Assembly: GCA_020152595.1 (NCBI GenBank)
Contig: JAIGNY010001798.1
Location: forward strand, 112,501 to 176,500
Source: Chiridota heheva
Lineage: Eukaryota > Echinodermata > Holothuroidea > Apodida > Chiridotidae
Direction of reading: 5' to 3'
Length of the DNA stretch: 64,000 nt
Shown here: piece by piece, positions 13,308 through 27,424 of the stretch
Layout: each line of letters starts with the position of its first letter
Numbering within the stretch: position 1 is the first letter of the stretch
Notes under the pieces: model-generated
Told to the model about the DNA's origin: nothing
The model's database searches: none
Seen by the model: only the letters and a program-made list of their open reading frames with translations
Made by a program: the position numbers and the translations under genes

Positions 13308-13625
13308 GCATGTATGTGCATGACATGATCTGCATATTTTTGTAATGCAAAAAGTAGGCTGGTTTCATTGATATTTCTAATGTGGGGTTGGATGAAAATA
13401 GCACAATAGAAAACAATTTTATAAATCACTTCAACTATACTACAAACAGTCTTATAATAAACTCAGAAGCATGTATGTGCATGTCATGATCTGCATATTT
13501 TTGTAATGCAAAAAGTAGGCTGGTTTAATTGATATTTCTAGAGGGGTTGGATGAAAATAGCACAATATAAAACAAGTTTATAAATTACTTCGACTAATAC
13601 TACAAACAGTCTTAAAATAAACTCA
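13308..13625. repeat. ~160-bp tandem duplication
   Basis: Two adjacent copies both start at 'gcatgtatgtgcatg(a/t)catgatctgc' and end at 'cttataataaactcagaa' / 'cttaaaataaactcagag'. The second copy begins near 13468. The copies differ at only a few sites, so the duplication is fairly young. Confidence 0.85.
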
Positions 13626-14689
13626 GAGGCATAGGCAGAGGAGACGGGGGCATAGCCAGAGAGGGCGGAGGCATGAGCCCCAAGTTTCACAATATATTGT
13701 AATTATTAATTGCATCATTAACCTCTCCCCCGCAAAACCCTGCCAAACTCCCCCTCTCTCCCAAATGCCAGTGCCTAGCCACGCTACTGGACAAACTTAA
13801 ATTAATGTTCACAATATATGAAAAAGCATGCAAATTTTAGTAGTGTAGCTGCATAATAAAGGTAAACCAATAAAACTTGTGAATCTTGCACATCCAATTA
13901 TCAGAGATTTGTAATGTTATTTTAATGTATTGCCTCTTTATGCCTTGTACATTTAGTTGACACTACATTCTTCATAAGTTCCTAGTGTAATTATTGAATG
14001 GAACCAAACATTCACTCTACGTATCTTGTGAGAGAAGTCGATCATGAAAGTTTGAATAACCACATGACCAGGGGTGCATAGGAAGCTTAGGTGAGGGTGG
14101 CACAGCCTCTTAGGGGCTACTTCTTAAGTCATAGACATATGTCCTCCAGTCTGTAGATATAGTGAATCCAAATCAACAGAGTTAATGCAGAACTTCATTT
14201 TAAAAGGGGCACTTAATTATATTTTTTTCAAAGCTGCGCATGCCACCAGTAATTGCACCTTCAACTGTTATTGAGGGCCTGCACTTTTCACTTTTGAAAG
14301 GGGGACTCTTTGTTTGTCATTTTTCAGAAAATTAGGGGGGGGGGGGTAACATGCCCTAGCTCCTGCCAAATTCCCCTCCCCCGGTTCCATTACCTGTGCA
14401 CATGACTTTCAGCTCAGATGTAATAGATTTTTAGTGAAACTAAAACTTAAAATGTATTCAAAATTTTGACTCCAACATACGGTGTATATTAACAAAATAA
14501 TTTTAAGAAAAGTCAAGCTTCAAAATTTGGTATAACACAATTCTTTCTAGGAAATAGATATGAACTTAAAACAGATATTTGTGCCAACCACACAGTGAAT
14601 TTATCTAACTTTGATGGTCAATTAAGATGGACACTGCTCTGTGCAAGCTACATGTACCTATAGTATAGGTTTACTTAATTTTACTAAAC

Positions 14690-14830
14690 TGATCTCCACA
14701 GAAGCCTTTGTTGTGACTTCCTGCTTGGCTTTCTTTGCCTTATTATGCACTACCTGCTGGATTGTTGTGGTCTCTGACAGTGGAGAGGTGTGAAGTGTGG
14801 TTTTTGTTTAAAGAAAGCAGGATTACACTA
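14690..14830 (-). pseudogene. Copy 1 of the satellite-associated short ORF (frame broken)
   Basis: This segment corresponds to the intact 62-codon minus-strand ORFs at 16852, 19047 and 25963. It carries an extra G in 'gtgtggttttt' (others 'gtgtgttttt'), which breaks the N-terminal part of the frame. The core at about 14700-14785 is still nearly identical to the other copies. There is no recognised protein family. Confidence 0.35.
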
Positions 14831-16851
14831 AACTCGTTGAAACACAATAGAGTTACCCAGTGAATTAGGCAGTGACTTAGCTATACTTTTTTGAAGGAAG
14901 GGGGAGTGGGGATCATAAATAAAATCCCAGTTTACCCTCCCTTCCCTACACACAGAAGAAATGAAATTCTAAGAGAAATACTTTGAGAATTTTGAAATTT
15001 GAGGAAAAGTAACTTTGGGTATTTTGAGGGGGAAATAAGAACATTTTAAAGAAAATTAAGATATTTTGAGGAAAACCTGAGAAGTTTTTGGGAAAATGTT
15101 GCATATTTTTTAGAAAAGATACTTCAGAAATTTTTAGGACAAGTTATGATATTTTAAGGAAAGCTTTGGAGTTTTTGAGTAAGATAATTTGAGGACAAAC
15201 ATTTAAAATGTTAAGAAATAACTTGATAACTCTAACCAGCAAAGTAGGCCTAACTTAAAGATTCAATTTTCGGAAATATTCTATTAATTTTTCTCAAGAT
15301 GGCTTTCATCATGATTACCAAAACAATTCAACATACTGATTTTTCTGTTGTGCAAATTTTCTGGATTTTTGGAAATTCCTGACAAGGCCCTTTTCCTTCC
15401 TTTTAGATATGCCACTGGTTTTAGATAAAGATGTAAAATATAATTATCTCTTTAAAAGACCATGTAAACCAGTCACTTTCTCTACTTGTTCAGTATTAAA
15501 AGTAATAATTCTGAGGAAAGTCAAGCTTCAAAATTACACAATTCTTCCTAGGAAATAGATATGAACTTAAAACAGATATTTGTGCCAACCACTTGATCCT
15601 GTGAATTTATTTAACTTTGATAGGATTAAGACACGCATTGACACACTTTTTCACATAACTCTTTCATTGTTCTGACACAGGTTTTCAGGGTTTTACACGT
15701 ATTTCCATGTGTTGGCACATGATTTTGGCTTAAAAGTTTATGAAGTATTATAGGTATTTTCATTCAAAAACATAATATATGCATTTTGTAAAAGATATAA
15801 TATGAGGAAAGTCAAGCTCCAAAATTTGGTATTACACAATTCTTCCTAGGAAATAGATATGGAATTAAAAAACAGATATTTGTGCCAACCACACAGTGCA
15901 TTTATTTAGGTTTGATTGGATTAAGACACGCATTGACACACTTTTTCACATAACTTTTTCATTGTTCTGACACAGGTTTTCAGGGGTTTACACGTATTTC
16001 CATGTGTTGGCACATGTTTTGGGCTTAAAAGTTTATAAAGTATTATAGGTATTATCATTCAAAAACATAATATATGTATTTTGTAAAAGATATAATATGA
16101 GGAAAGTCAAGCCTCAAAATTTGGTATCACTTAAATCTTCCTAAGAAAGAGATATGAACCTAAAACAGATATTTGTGCCAACCACTTGATTCTGTGAATT
16201 TATTTAACTTTGATAGGATTAAGACATGCATTGACACACTTTTTCACAGAACTCTTTCATTGTTCTGACACATGTTTTCAGGGTTTTACCTGTATTTCCA
16301 TGTATTAGCACAGGCTTTGGGCTTAAAAGTTTATGAAGTATTATAGGTATTTTCATTTAAAAATATAATATATGTATTTTATAAAAGACATAATATGAGG
16401 AAAGTCGAGCTTTCAAAATTTAGTATTACACAATTCTTCCTAGGAAATAGATATGAACTTAAAACAGATGTTTGTGCCAACCACACTGTGAATTTATTTA
16501 ACTTTAAAAGGATTAAGACACGCATTGACACACTTTTTCACATAACTCTTTCATTGTTCTGACACAGGTTTTCAGGGTTTTACACGTATTTCCATGTGTT
16601 GGCACAGGTTTTTGCTTTAAAGTTTATGAAGTATTATAAGTATTTTCATTCAAAACATATATGTATTTTTTTAAAGACATAATATGCATAATTTGAGAAA
16701 AGTCAAGCTTTCACAATTTGGTATTACACAAGTCCTCTTCGGAAATAGGTATGAACTTAAAACAAATATTTGTGCCAAGCACACAGTAAATTTATTTTAA
16801 CTTTGATAGTCAATTAAGATAAATACTGTACTTTGTGCAAGCTACATGCAC

Positions 16852-17040
16852 CTATAGTATAGGTTCACTTGGTTTCACTAAAGTGATCTCCACAGAAGCC
16901 TTTGTTGTGACTGCCTGCTTGGCTTTCTTTGCCTTATTATGCACTACCTGCTGGATTGTTGTGGTCTCTGACAGTAAAGAGGTGTGAAGTGTGTTTTTGT
17001 TTAAAGAAAGCAGGATTACACTAATCTCGTTAAAACACAA
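16852..17040 (-). CDS. Short ORF in higher-order satellite repeat, 62 codons (copy 2)
   Basis: The minus-strand ORF has a Lys/Ala/Val-rich C-terminal half (motif QQVVHNKAKKAKQAVTTKAS) and no known domain. An acceptor-like 'cctctttactgtcag' lies on the minus strand just before the conserved core, so the core could be an exon rather than part of a free-standing ORF. Copies 2, 3 and 4 are almost identical. Expression is unproven; it may simply be a passenger of the duplication. Confidence 0.25.
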   Translation of the reverse strand: MCFNEISVILLSLNKNTLHTSLLSETTTIQQVVHNKAKKAKQAVTTKASVEITLVKPSEPIL

Positions 17041-19046
17041 TAGAGTTACCCAGTGAATCAGGCCGTGACTTAGCTAAGACTTTTCTAAAGGAAGGGGGAG
17101 TGGGGATCATGAATAAAAGCCCAGTTTACCCTCCCTCCCCTACACACAGAAGAAATGAAATTCTAAGAGAAAAACTTTGAGAATTTTGAAATATGAGGAA
17201 AAGTGACTTTGGGTATTTTGAGGGGAAAATAAGAACATTTTAAAGAAAATTAAGATATTTTGAGGAAAACCTGAGAAGTTTTTGGGAAAATGTTACATAA
17301 TTTTAGAAAAGATACTTCAGAAATATTTAGGACAAGTTATGATATTTTAAGGAAAGCTTTGGAGTTTTTGAGTAAGATAATTTGAGGACAAACATCTAAA
17401 ATGTTAGGAAATAACTTGATAACTCTAACCGGCTAAGTAGGCCTAACTTAAAGATTCAATTTTCGGAAATATTCTATCAATTTTTCTCAAGATGGCTTTC
17501 ATCAGGATTACCAAAACAATTCAACATACTGATTTTTCTGTTGTGCAAATTTTCTGGATTTTTGGAAAATCCTTACAAGGCCCTTTTCCTTCTTTTAAGA
17601 TATGCCACTGGTTTTAGATAAAGATGTAAAATATAATTATCTCTTTAAGAGACCATGTAAACCAGTCACTTTCTCTACTTGTTCAGTATTAAAAGTAATA
17701 ATTCTGAGGAAAGTCAAGCTTTAAAATTACACAATTCTTCCTAGGAAATAGATATGAACTTAAAACAGATATTTGTGCCAACCACTTCATCCTGTGAATT
17801 TATTTAACTTTGATAGGATTAAGACACGCATTGACACACTTTTTCACATAACTCTTTCATTGTTCTGACACAGGTTTTCAGGGTTTTACACGTATTTCCA
17901 TGTGTTGGCACATGATTTTGGCTTAAAAGTTTATGAAGTATTATAGGTATTTTCATTCAAAAACATAATATATGCATTTTGTAAAAGATATAATATGAGG
18001 AAAGTCAAGTTTCAAAATTTGGTATTACACAATTCTTCCTAGGAAATAGATATGGCCTTAAAAACAGATATTTGTGCCAACCACACAGTGCATTTATTTA
18101 GGTTTGATTGGATTAAGACACGCATTGACACACTTTTTCACATAACTCTTTCATTGTTCTGACACAGGGTTTCAGGGGTTTACACGTATTTCCATGTGTT
18201 GGCACATGTTTTGGGCTTAAAAGTTTATAAAGTATTATAGGTATTTTCATTCAAAAACATAATATATGTATTTTGTAAAAGATATAATATGAGGAAAGTC
18301 AAGCCTCAAAATTTGGTATCACTTAAATCTTCCTAAGAAAGAGATATGAACCTAAAACAGATATTTGTGCCAACCACTTGATTCTGTGAATTTATTTAAC
18401 TTTGATAGGATTAAGACATGCATTGACACACTTTTTCACAGAACTCTTTCATTGTTCTGACACATGTTTTCAGGGTTTTACCTGTATTTCCATGTATTAG
18501 CACAGGCTTTGGGCTTAAAAGTTTATGAAGTATTATAGGTATTTTCATTTAAAAATATAATATATGTATTTTATAAAAGACATAATATGAGGAAAGTCGA
18601 GCTTTCAAAATTTAGTATTACACAATTCTTCCTAGGAAATAGATATGAACTTAAAACAGATGTTTGTGCCAACCACACTGTGAATTTATTTAACTTTAAA
18701 AGGATTAAGACACGCATTGACACACTTTTTCACATAACTCTTTCATTGTTCTGACACAGGTTTTCAGGGTTTTACACGTATTTCCATGTGTTGGCACAGG
18801 TTTTTGCTTTAAAGTTTATGAAGTATTATAAGTATTTTCATTCAAAACATTATATATGTATTTTTTTAAAGACATAATATGCATAATTTGAGAAAAGTCA
18901 AGCTTTCACAATTTGGTATTACACAAGTCCTCTTCGGAAATAGATATGAACTTAAAACAGATATTTGTGCCAAGCACACAGTAAATTTATTTTAACTTTG
19001 ATAGTCAATTAAGATAAACACTGTACTTTGTGCAAGCTACATGCAC

Positions 19047-19235
19047 CTATAGTATAGGTTCACTTGGTTTCACTAAAGTGATCTTTACAGAAGCCTTTGT
19101 TGTGACTGCCTGCTTGGCTTTCTTTGCCTTATTATGCACTACCTGCTGGATTGTTGTGGTCTCTGACAGTAAAGAGGTGTGAAGTGTGTTTTTGTTTAAA
19201 GAAAGCAGGATTACACTAATCTCGTTAAAACACAA
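19047..19235 (-). CDS. Short ORF in higher-order satellite repeat, 62 codons (copy 3)
   Basis: Identical in length to the copy at 16852 and, at protein level, differs by one residue (Glu to Lys near position 51, from 'gatctcc' to 'gatcttt' on the + strand). It has the same satellite surroundings and no recognised family. Confidence 0.25.
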   Translation of the reverse strand: MCFNEISVILLSLNKNTLHTSLLSETTTIQQVVHNKAKKAKQAVTTKASVKITLVKPSEPIL

Positions 19236-22200
19236 TAGAGTTACCCAGTGAATCAGGCCGTGACTTAGCTAAGACTTTTCTAAAGGAAGGGGGAGTGGGG
19301 ATCATGAATAAAAGCCCAGTTTACCCTCCCTCCCCTACACATAGAAGAAATGAAATTCTAAGAGAAAAACTTTGAGAATTTTGAAATATGAGGAAAAGTG
19401 ACTTTGGGTATTTTGAGGGGAAAATAAAAACATTTTAAAGAAATTCAAGATATTTTGAGGAAAACCTGAGAAGTTTTTGGGAAAATGTTACATAATTTTA
19501 GAAAAGATACTTCAGAAATATTTAGGACAAGTTATGATATTTTAAGGAAAGCTTTGGAGTTTTTGAGTAAGATAATTTGAGGACAAACATCTAAAATGTT
19601 AGGAAATAACTTGATAACTCTAACCGGCTAAGTAGGCCTAACTTAAAGATTCAATTTTCGGAAATATTCTATTAATTTTTCTCAAGATGGCTTTCATCAG
19701 GATTACCAAAACAATTCAACATACTGATTTTTCTGTTGTGCAAATTTTCTGGATTTTTGGAAATTCCTTACAAGGCCCTTTTCCTTCTTTTAAGATATGC
19801 CACTGGTTTTAGATAAAGATGTAAAATATAATTATCTCTTTAAGAGACCATGTAAACCAGTCACTTTCTCTACTTGTTCAGTATTAAAAGTAATAATTCT
19901 GAGGAAAGTCAAGCTTTAAAATTACACAATTCTTCCTAGGAAATAGATATGAACTTAAAACAGATATTTGTGCCAACCACTTGATCCTGTGAATTTATTT
20001 AACTTTGATAGGATTAAGACACGCATTGACACACTTTTTCACATAACTCTTTCATTGTTCTGACACAGGTTTTCAGGGTTTTACACGTGTTTCCATGTGT
20101 TGGCACATGATTTTGGCTTAAAAGTTTATGAAGTATTATAGGTATTTTCATTCAAAAACATAATATATGCATTTTGTAAAAGATATAATATGAGGAAAGT
20201 CAAGTTTCAAAATTTGGTATTACACAATTCTTCCTAGGAAATAGATATGGCCTTAAAAACAGATATTTGTGCCAACCACACAGTGCATTTATTTAGGTTT
20301 GATTGGATTAAGACACGCATTGACACACTTTTTCACATAACTCTTTCATTGTTCTGACACAGGTTTTCAGGGGTTTACACGTATTTCCATGTGTTGGCAC
20401 ATGTTTTGGGCTTAAAAGTTTATAAAGTATTATAGGTATTTTCATTCAAAAACATAATATATGTATTTTGTAAAAGATATAATATGGGGAAAGTCAAGCC
20501 TCAAAATTTGGTATTACACAATTCTTCCTAGGAAATAGATATGGCCTTAAAAACAGATATTTGTGCCTACCACACAGTGCATTTATTTAGGTTTGATTGG
20601 ATTAAGACACGCATTGACACACTTTTTCACATAACTCTTTCATTGTTCTGACACAGGTTTTCAGGGGTTTACACGTATTTCCATGTGTTGGCACATGTTT
20701 TGGGCTTAAAAGTTTATAAAGTATTATAGGTATTTTCATTCAAAAACATAATATATGTATTTTGTAAAAGATATAATATGAGGAAAGTCAAGCTTCAAAA
20801 TTTGGTATTACACAATTCTTCCTAGGAAATAGATATGGCCTTAAAAACAGATATTTGTGCCAACCACACAGTGCATTTATTTAGGTTTGATTGGATTAAG
20901 ACACGCATTGACACACTTTTTCACATAACTCTTTCATTGTTCTGACACAGGTTTTCAGGGGTTTACACGTATTTCCATGTGTTGGCACATGTTTTGGGCT
21001 TAAAAGTTTATAAAGTATTATAGGTATTTTCATTCAAAAACATAATATATGTATTTTGTAAAAGATATAATATGGGGAAAGTCAAGCCTCAAAATTTGGT
21101 ATCACTTAAATCTTCCTAAGAAAGAGATATGAACCTAAAACAGATATTTGTGCCAACCACTTGATTCTGTGAATTTATTTAACTTTGATAGGATTAAGAC
21201 ATGCATTGACACACTTTTTCACAGAACTCTTTCATTGTTCTGACACATGTTTTCAGGGTTTTACCTGTATTTCCATGTATTAGCACAGGCTTTGGGCTTG
21301 AAAGTTTATGACGTATTATAGGTATTTTCATTTAAAAATATAATATATGTATTTTGTAAAAGACATAATATGAGGAAAGTCGAGCTTTCAAAATTTGGTA
21401 TTACGCAATGCTTTCTAGGAAATAGATATGGACTTAAAACAGATATTTGTGCCAACCACACAGTGAATTTATTTAACTTTAAAAGGATTAAGACACGCAT
21501 TGACACACTTTTTCACAGAACTCTTTCATTGTTCTGACACAGGTTTTCAGGGTTTTACATGTATTTCCATGTGTTGGCACATGATTTTGGCTTAAAAGTT
21601 TATGAAGTATTATAGGTATTTTCATTCAAAAACATAATATATGTATTTTGTAAAAGATATAATATGAGGAAAGTCAAGCTTCAAAATTTGGTATTACACA
21701 ATTCTTCCTAGGAAATAGATATGGCCTTAAAAACAGATATTTGTGCCAACCACACAGTGCATTTATTTAGGTTTGATAGGATTAAGACACGCATTGACAC
21801 ACTTTTTCACATAACTCTTTCATTGTTCTGACACAGGTTTTCAGGGGTTTACACGTATTTCCATGTGTTGGCACATGTTTTGGGCTTAAAAGTTTATAAA
21901 GTATTATAGGTATTTTTATTCAAAAACATTAATATGTATTTTATAAAAGATATAATATGAGGAAAGTCAAGCTTTCAAAATTTGGTATCACACTATTCTT
22001 CCTAGGAAATAGATATGCACTTAAAACAGATATTTGTGCCAACCACTTCATCCTGTGAATTTATTTAACTTTGATAGGATTGAGACATGCATTGACACAC
22101 TTTTTTACAGGACTCTTTCATTGTTCTGACACAGGTTTTCAGGGTTTTACACGTATTTCCATGTGTTGGCACATGTTTTGGGCTTAAAAGTTTATGAAGT

Positions 22201-25200
22201 ATTATAGGTTTTTTCATTCAAAAACATAATATATGTATTTTGTAAAAGATATAATATAAGGAAAGTCAAGCTTCAAAAATTGGTATTACTTAAATCTTCC
22301 TAAGAAAGAGATATGAACCTAAAACAGATATTTGTGCCAATCACTTGATCCTGTGAATTTATTTAACTTTGATAGGATTAAGACATGCATTGACACACTT
22401 TTTCACAGAACTCTTTCATTGTTCTGACACATGTTTTGAGGGTTTTACACGTATTTCCATGTATTGGCACAGGCTTTTGGCTTAAAAGTTTATGAAGTAT
22501 TATAGGTATTTTCATTTAGAAATATAATATATGTATTTTGTAAAAGACATAATATGAGGAAAGTCGGGCTTTCAAAATGTGGTATTACACAATGCTTTCT
22601 AGGAAATAGATATGGACTTAAAACAGATATTTGTGCCAACCACACAGTGAATTTATTTAACTTAAAAAGGATTAAGACACGCATTGACACACTTTTTCAC
22701 AGAACTCTTTCATTGTTCTGACACAGGTTTTCAGGGGTTTACACGTATTTTCATGTGTTGGCACATGTTTTATTCTTAAAAGTTTATGAAGCCTTATTAT
22801 AGGTATTTTCATTCAAGAACATTAATATGTAGTTTGTAAAAGACATAATATGAGGAAAGTCAGGCTTCAAAATTTGGTATTACACAATTCTTCCTAGGAA
22901 ATAGATATGGACTTAAAACATATATTTGTGCCAACCACACAGTGAATTTATTTAACTTTGATAGGATTAAGACATGCATTGACACACTTTTCCACATAAC
23001 TCTTTCATTGTTCTGACACAGGTTTTCAGGGGTTTACACGTATTTCCATGTGTTGGCACATGTTTTGGGCTTAAAAGTTTATAAAGTATTATAGGTGTTT
23101 TTATTCAAAAACATAATATATGCATTTTGTAAAAGATATAATATAAGGAAAGTCAAGCTTTCAAAATTTAGTAGTGCACAATTCTTCCTATGAAATAGAT
23201 ATGGACTTAAAACAGATATTTGTGCCAATCACACAGTGAATTTATTTGACTTTGATAAGTTTAAGACACGCATTGACACACTTTTTCACAGAACTCTTTC
23301 ATTGTTCTGACACAGGTTTTCAGGGGTTTACACATATTTCCATGTGTTGGCACATGATTTTGGCTTAAAAGTTTATGAAGTATTATAGGTATTTTCATTC
23401 AAAAATATAATATATGTATTTTGTAAAAGACATAATATGAGGAAAGTCGAGCTTTCAAAATTTGGTATTACACAATGCTTTCTAGGAAATAGATATGGAC
23501 TTAAAACAGATATTTGTGCCAACCACACAGTGAATTTATTTAACTTTAAAAGGATTAAGACACGCATTGACACACTTTTTCACAGAACTCTTTCATTGTT
23601 CTGACACAGGTTTTCAGGGTTTTACACGTATTTCCATGTGTTGGCACATGATTTTGGCTTAAAAGTTTATGAAGTATTATAGGTATTTTCATTCAAAACA
23701 TAATATATGTATTTTGTAAAAGATATAATATGAGGAAAGTCAAGCTTCAAAATTTGGTATTACACAATTCTTCCTAGGAAATAGATATGGCCTTAAAAAC
23801 AGATATTTGTGCCAACCACACAGTGCATTTATTTAGGTTTGATAGGATTAAGACACGCATTGACACACTTTTTCACATAACTCTTTCATTGTTCTGACAC
23901 AGGTTTTCAGGGGTTTACACGTATTTCCATGTGTTGGCACATGTTTTGGGCTTAAAAGTTTATAAAGTATTATAGGTATTTTTATTCAAAAACATTAATA
24001 TGTATTTTATAAAAGATATAATATGAGGAAAGTCAAGCTTTCAAAATTTGGTATCACACTATTCTTCCTAGGAAATAGATATGCACTTAAAACAGATATT
24101 TGTGCCAACCACTTCATCCTGTGAATTTATTTAACTTTGATAGGATTGAGACATGCATTGACACACTTTTTACAGGACTCTTTCATTGTTCTGACACAGG
24201 TTTTCAGGGTTTTACACGTATTTCCATGTGTTGGCACATGTTTTGGGCTTAAAAGTTTATGAAGTATTATAGGTTTTTTCATTCAAAAACATAATATATG
24301 TATTTTGTAAAAGATATAATATAAGGAAAGTCAAGCTTCAAAAATTGGTATTACTTAAATCTTCCTAAGAAAGAGATATGAACCTAAAACAGATATTTGT
24401 GCCAATCACTTGATCCTGTGAATTTATTTAACTTTGATAGGATTAAGACATGCATTGACACACTTTTTCACAGAACTCTTTCATTGTTCTGACACATGTT
24501 TTGAGGGTTTTACACGTATTTCCATGTATTGGCACAGGCTTTTGGCTTAAAAGTTTATGAAGTATTATAGGTATTTTCATTTAGAAATATAATATATGTA
24601 TTTTGTAAAAGACATAATATGAGGAAAGTCGAGCTTTCAAAATGTGGTATTACACAATGCTTTCTAGGAAATAGATATGGACTTAAAACAGATATTTGTG
24701 CCAACCACACAGTGAATTTATTTAACTTTAAAAGGATTAAGACACGCATTGACACACTTTTTCACAGAACTCTTTCATTGTTCTGACACAGGTTTTCAGG
24801 GGTTTACACGTATTTTCATGTGTTGGCACATGTTTTATTCTTAAAAGTTTATGAAGCCTTATTATAGGTATTTTCATTCAAGAACATTAATATGTAGTTT
24901 GTAAAAGACATAATATGAGGAAAGTCAGGCTTCAAAATTTGGTATTACACAATTCTTCCTAGGAAATAGATATGGACTTAAAACATATATTTGTGCCAAC
25001 CACACAGTGAATTTATTTAACTTTGATAGGATTAAGACATGCATTGACACACTTTTCCACATAACTCTTTCATTGTTCTGACACAGGTTTTCAGGGGTTT
25101 ACACGTATTTCCATGTGTTGGCACATGTTTTGGGCTTAAAAGTTTATAAAGTATTATAGGTGTTTTTATTCAAAAACATAATATATGCATTTTGTAAAAG

Positions 25201-25962
25201 ATATAATATAAGGAAAGTCAAGCTTTCAAAATTTAGTAGTGCACAATTCTTCCTATGAAATAGATATGGACTTAAAACAGATATTTGTGCCAATCACACA
25301 GTGAATTTATTTGACTTTGATAAGTTTAAGACACGCATTGACACACTTTTTCACAGAACTCTTTCATTGTTCTGACACAGGTTTTCAGGGGTTTACACAT
25401 ATTTCCATGTGTTGGCACATGATTTTGGCTTAAAAGTTTATGAAGTATTATAGGTATTTTCATTCAAAAACATAATATATGCATTTTGTAAAAGATATAA
25501 TATGAGGAAAGTCGAGCTTTCAAAATTTAGTATTACACAATTCTTCCTAGGAAATAGATATGAACTTAAAACAGATACTTGTGCCAACCACACTGTGAAT
25601 TTATTTAACTTTAAAAAGGATTAAGACACGCATTGACACACTTTTTCACATAACTCTTTCATTGTTCTGACACAGGTTTTCAGGGTTTTACACGTATTTC
25701 CATGTGTTGGCACAGGTTTTTGCTTTAAAGTTTATGAAGTATTATAAGTATTTTCATTCAAAACATTATATATGTATTTTTTTAAAGACATAATATGCAT
25801 AATTTGAGAAAAGTCAAGCTTTCACAATTTGGTATTACACAAGTCCTCTTCGGAAATAGATATGAACTTAAAACAGATATTTGTGCCAAGCACACAGTAA
25901 ATTTATTTTAACTTTGATAGTCAATTAAGATAAACACTGTACTTTGTGCAAGCTACATGCAC

Positions 25963-26151
25963 CTATAGTATAGGTTCACTTGGTTTCACTAAAGTGATCT
26001 TTACAGAAGCCTTTGTTGTGACTGCCTGCTTGGCTTTCTTTGCCTTATTATGCACTACCTGCTGGATTGTTGTGGTCTCTGACAGTAAAGAGGTGTGAAG
26101 TGTGTTTTTGTTTAAAGAAAGCAGGATTACACTAATTTCGTTAAAACACAA
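25963..26151 (-). CDS. Short ORF in higher-order satellite repeat, 62 codons (copy 4)
   Basis: It encodes the same protein as copy 3 and lies at the distal edge of the satellite. Downstream sequence departs from the repeat near 26180. It is the fourth occurrence of the conserved core. No start-context or splice evidence settles whether it is coding. Confidence 0.25.
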   Translation of the reverse strand: MCFNEISVILLSLNKNTLHTSLLSETTTIQQVVHNKAKKAKQAVTTKASVKITLVKPSEPIL

Positions 26152-26190
26152 TAGACTTACCCAGTGAATCAGGCCGTGACTTAGCCAAAT

Positions 26191-27424
26191 TACTTGACGA
26201 AAGTCAAGCTTTCAAATTTGGTGTACGATTTTGTCTTACAGGAGCAGATATTTGCATCTACTGAAGAGTAATTTGAGAAAAGAAATTTGATAAATAATTT
26301 GGTATCAAACTGCTTTTGCATTTACACCATTCATTTTTTGTACGTTCTAGTCTAGTTCTAGTCAAAAATGTATGCTTAAAGATAGCCTAAAGATAAAACA
26401 GTTAGAATCATCCTGTGATGAATATAAATTTAAATTAAAAAAAACTGATTAATGATTAATTGTAATAATTTTGTCATACATAAAATGATTCTTCTCTTAC
26501 CCACCGCATAATCATATTGCTGGTAATCATTTAGAGGATATCATATCTTTCCTGCAGTATTCAAGTTGTTACCACCTTAACAAAGTAATACACTTTCTTT
26601 GATTCTGCCAACTAAAGTATTATACCCATCCTCAAAAATGTTGTATTGATCCATCGTAACAGTGTAAGGTAAATTGTCATGTCGAAAAGCAAGTGTGAAG
26701 GCTTGGGGGAAGCTAAATTTAATTGTCTCAAGAAGTGTTTTGAAAGTTATGCAAAAATTTTGTTTTTGATACTTAAATTTCAAGAATGTTTTTAAAATCA
26801 TCTATGTACAACCAAAGGAAGTTTCATGACATAGAGTCATGAAAGTAGTCTTAAGCGAAAATCACAAGTATGCTGTGATAAAGTAGTTTTATCATGACCA
26901 ATAAAACCAATTAAAATAATACAATTTATTTGTCCCTCTTGAAATTTTCCCAGGCAGTCCTCTTACAAAAAAACATGTATTGCCAGGTTTCAACAAGACA
27001 TTCTAATTTTCCTGCATTATATTTGTTTTTAAGAAGTAGATTTAGGGGTTACATGTATAAAACATCATGTCCTTGCATTTTATCATGTTCTTCCAGAGGC
27101 AAAACTTTTTCGTAACAGTTTAAGCAAGTTTAATATTATTGGATGAACACAACAAAATTGAGTGTTATACAACTCGAGTCATAAAACATTTGAACAAGGA
27201 AAGTGACACTTAAATTGTAACCTTCCTATTTAAACACATTTTGCTTTTACAACTTGAAAGAAAACCAAATTTTTTGACAAAACCTTGCATAATACTTATG
27301 ATGTGGCAATGACTGTGTCTGTATGTCTACATATCCATAGAACATATATTAACTTTCACACACTTCCAAAGGAGGGCCTCCTTGCATAATGCAATGGCTT
27401 AGCTGTAAAGCTGGTTAAAAAAGA
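26191..27424. other. Non-coding AT-rich stretch, nothing recognised
   Basis: A short relic of the satellite start ('cgaaagtcaagctttcaaatttggt', near 26198-26222) is followed by unique sequence. The 61-74-codon open frames here have no recognisable motif. Confidence 0.55.

Larger units (their letters stand above)
14460..26190. repeat. 294-bp satellite with 2.1-2.2 kb higher-order repeats
   Basis: The monomer is about 294 bp: 'aatatgaggaaagtcaagct' occurs near 20187, 20481 and 20775. It runs through 'cttcctaggaaatagatatg', 'acagatatttgtgccaacca', 'gacacgcattgacacacttt', 'tctgacacaggttttcaggg' and 'cacgtatttccatgtgttgg'. Monomer tracts occur at about 15.48-16.83, 17.70-19.02 and 19.90-25.94 kb. 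The first blocks repeat with a period of 2195 bp, including a non-monomer segment of roughly 850 bp. Within the last block, matched segments recur every ~2066 bp (21306/23373 and 22490/24555). The 66-codon minus-strand ORFs inside monomers are repeat-derived. Confidence 0.95.

Noticed and set aside
21306-24755. Four 66-codon minus-strand ORFs of nearly the same sequence
   Set aside because: They span ordinary 294-bp satellite monomers and recur with the higher-order period, with no excess conservation over the rest of the monomer and no splice or start support.
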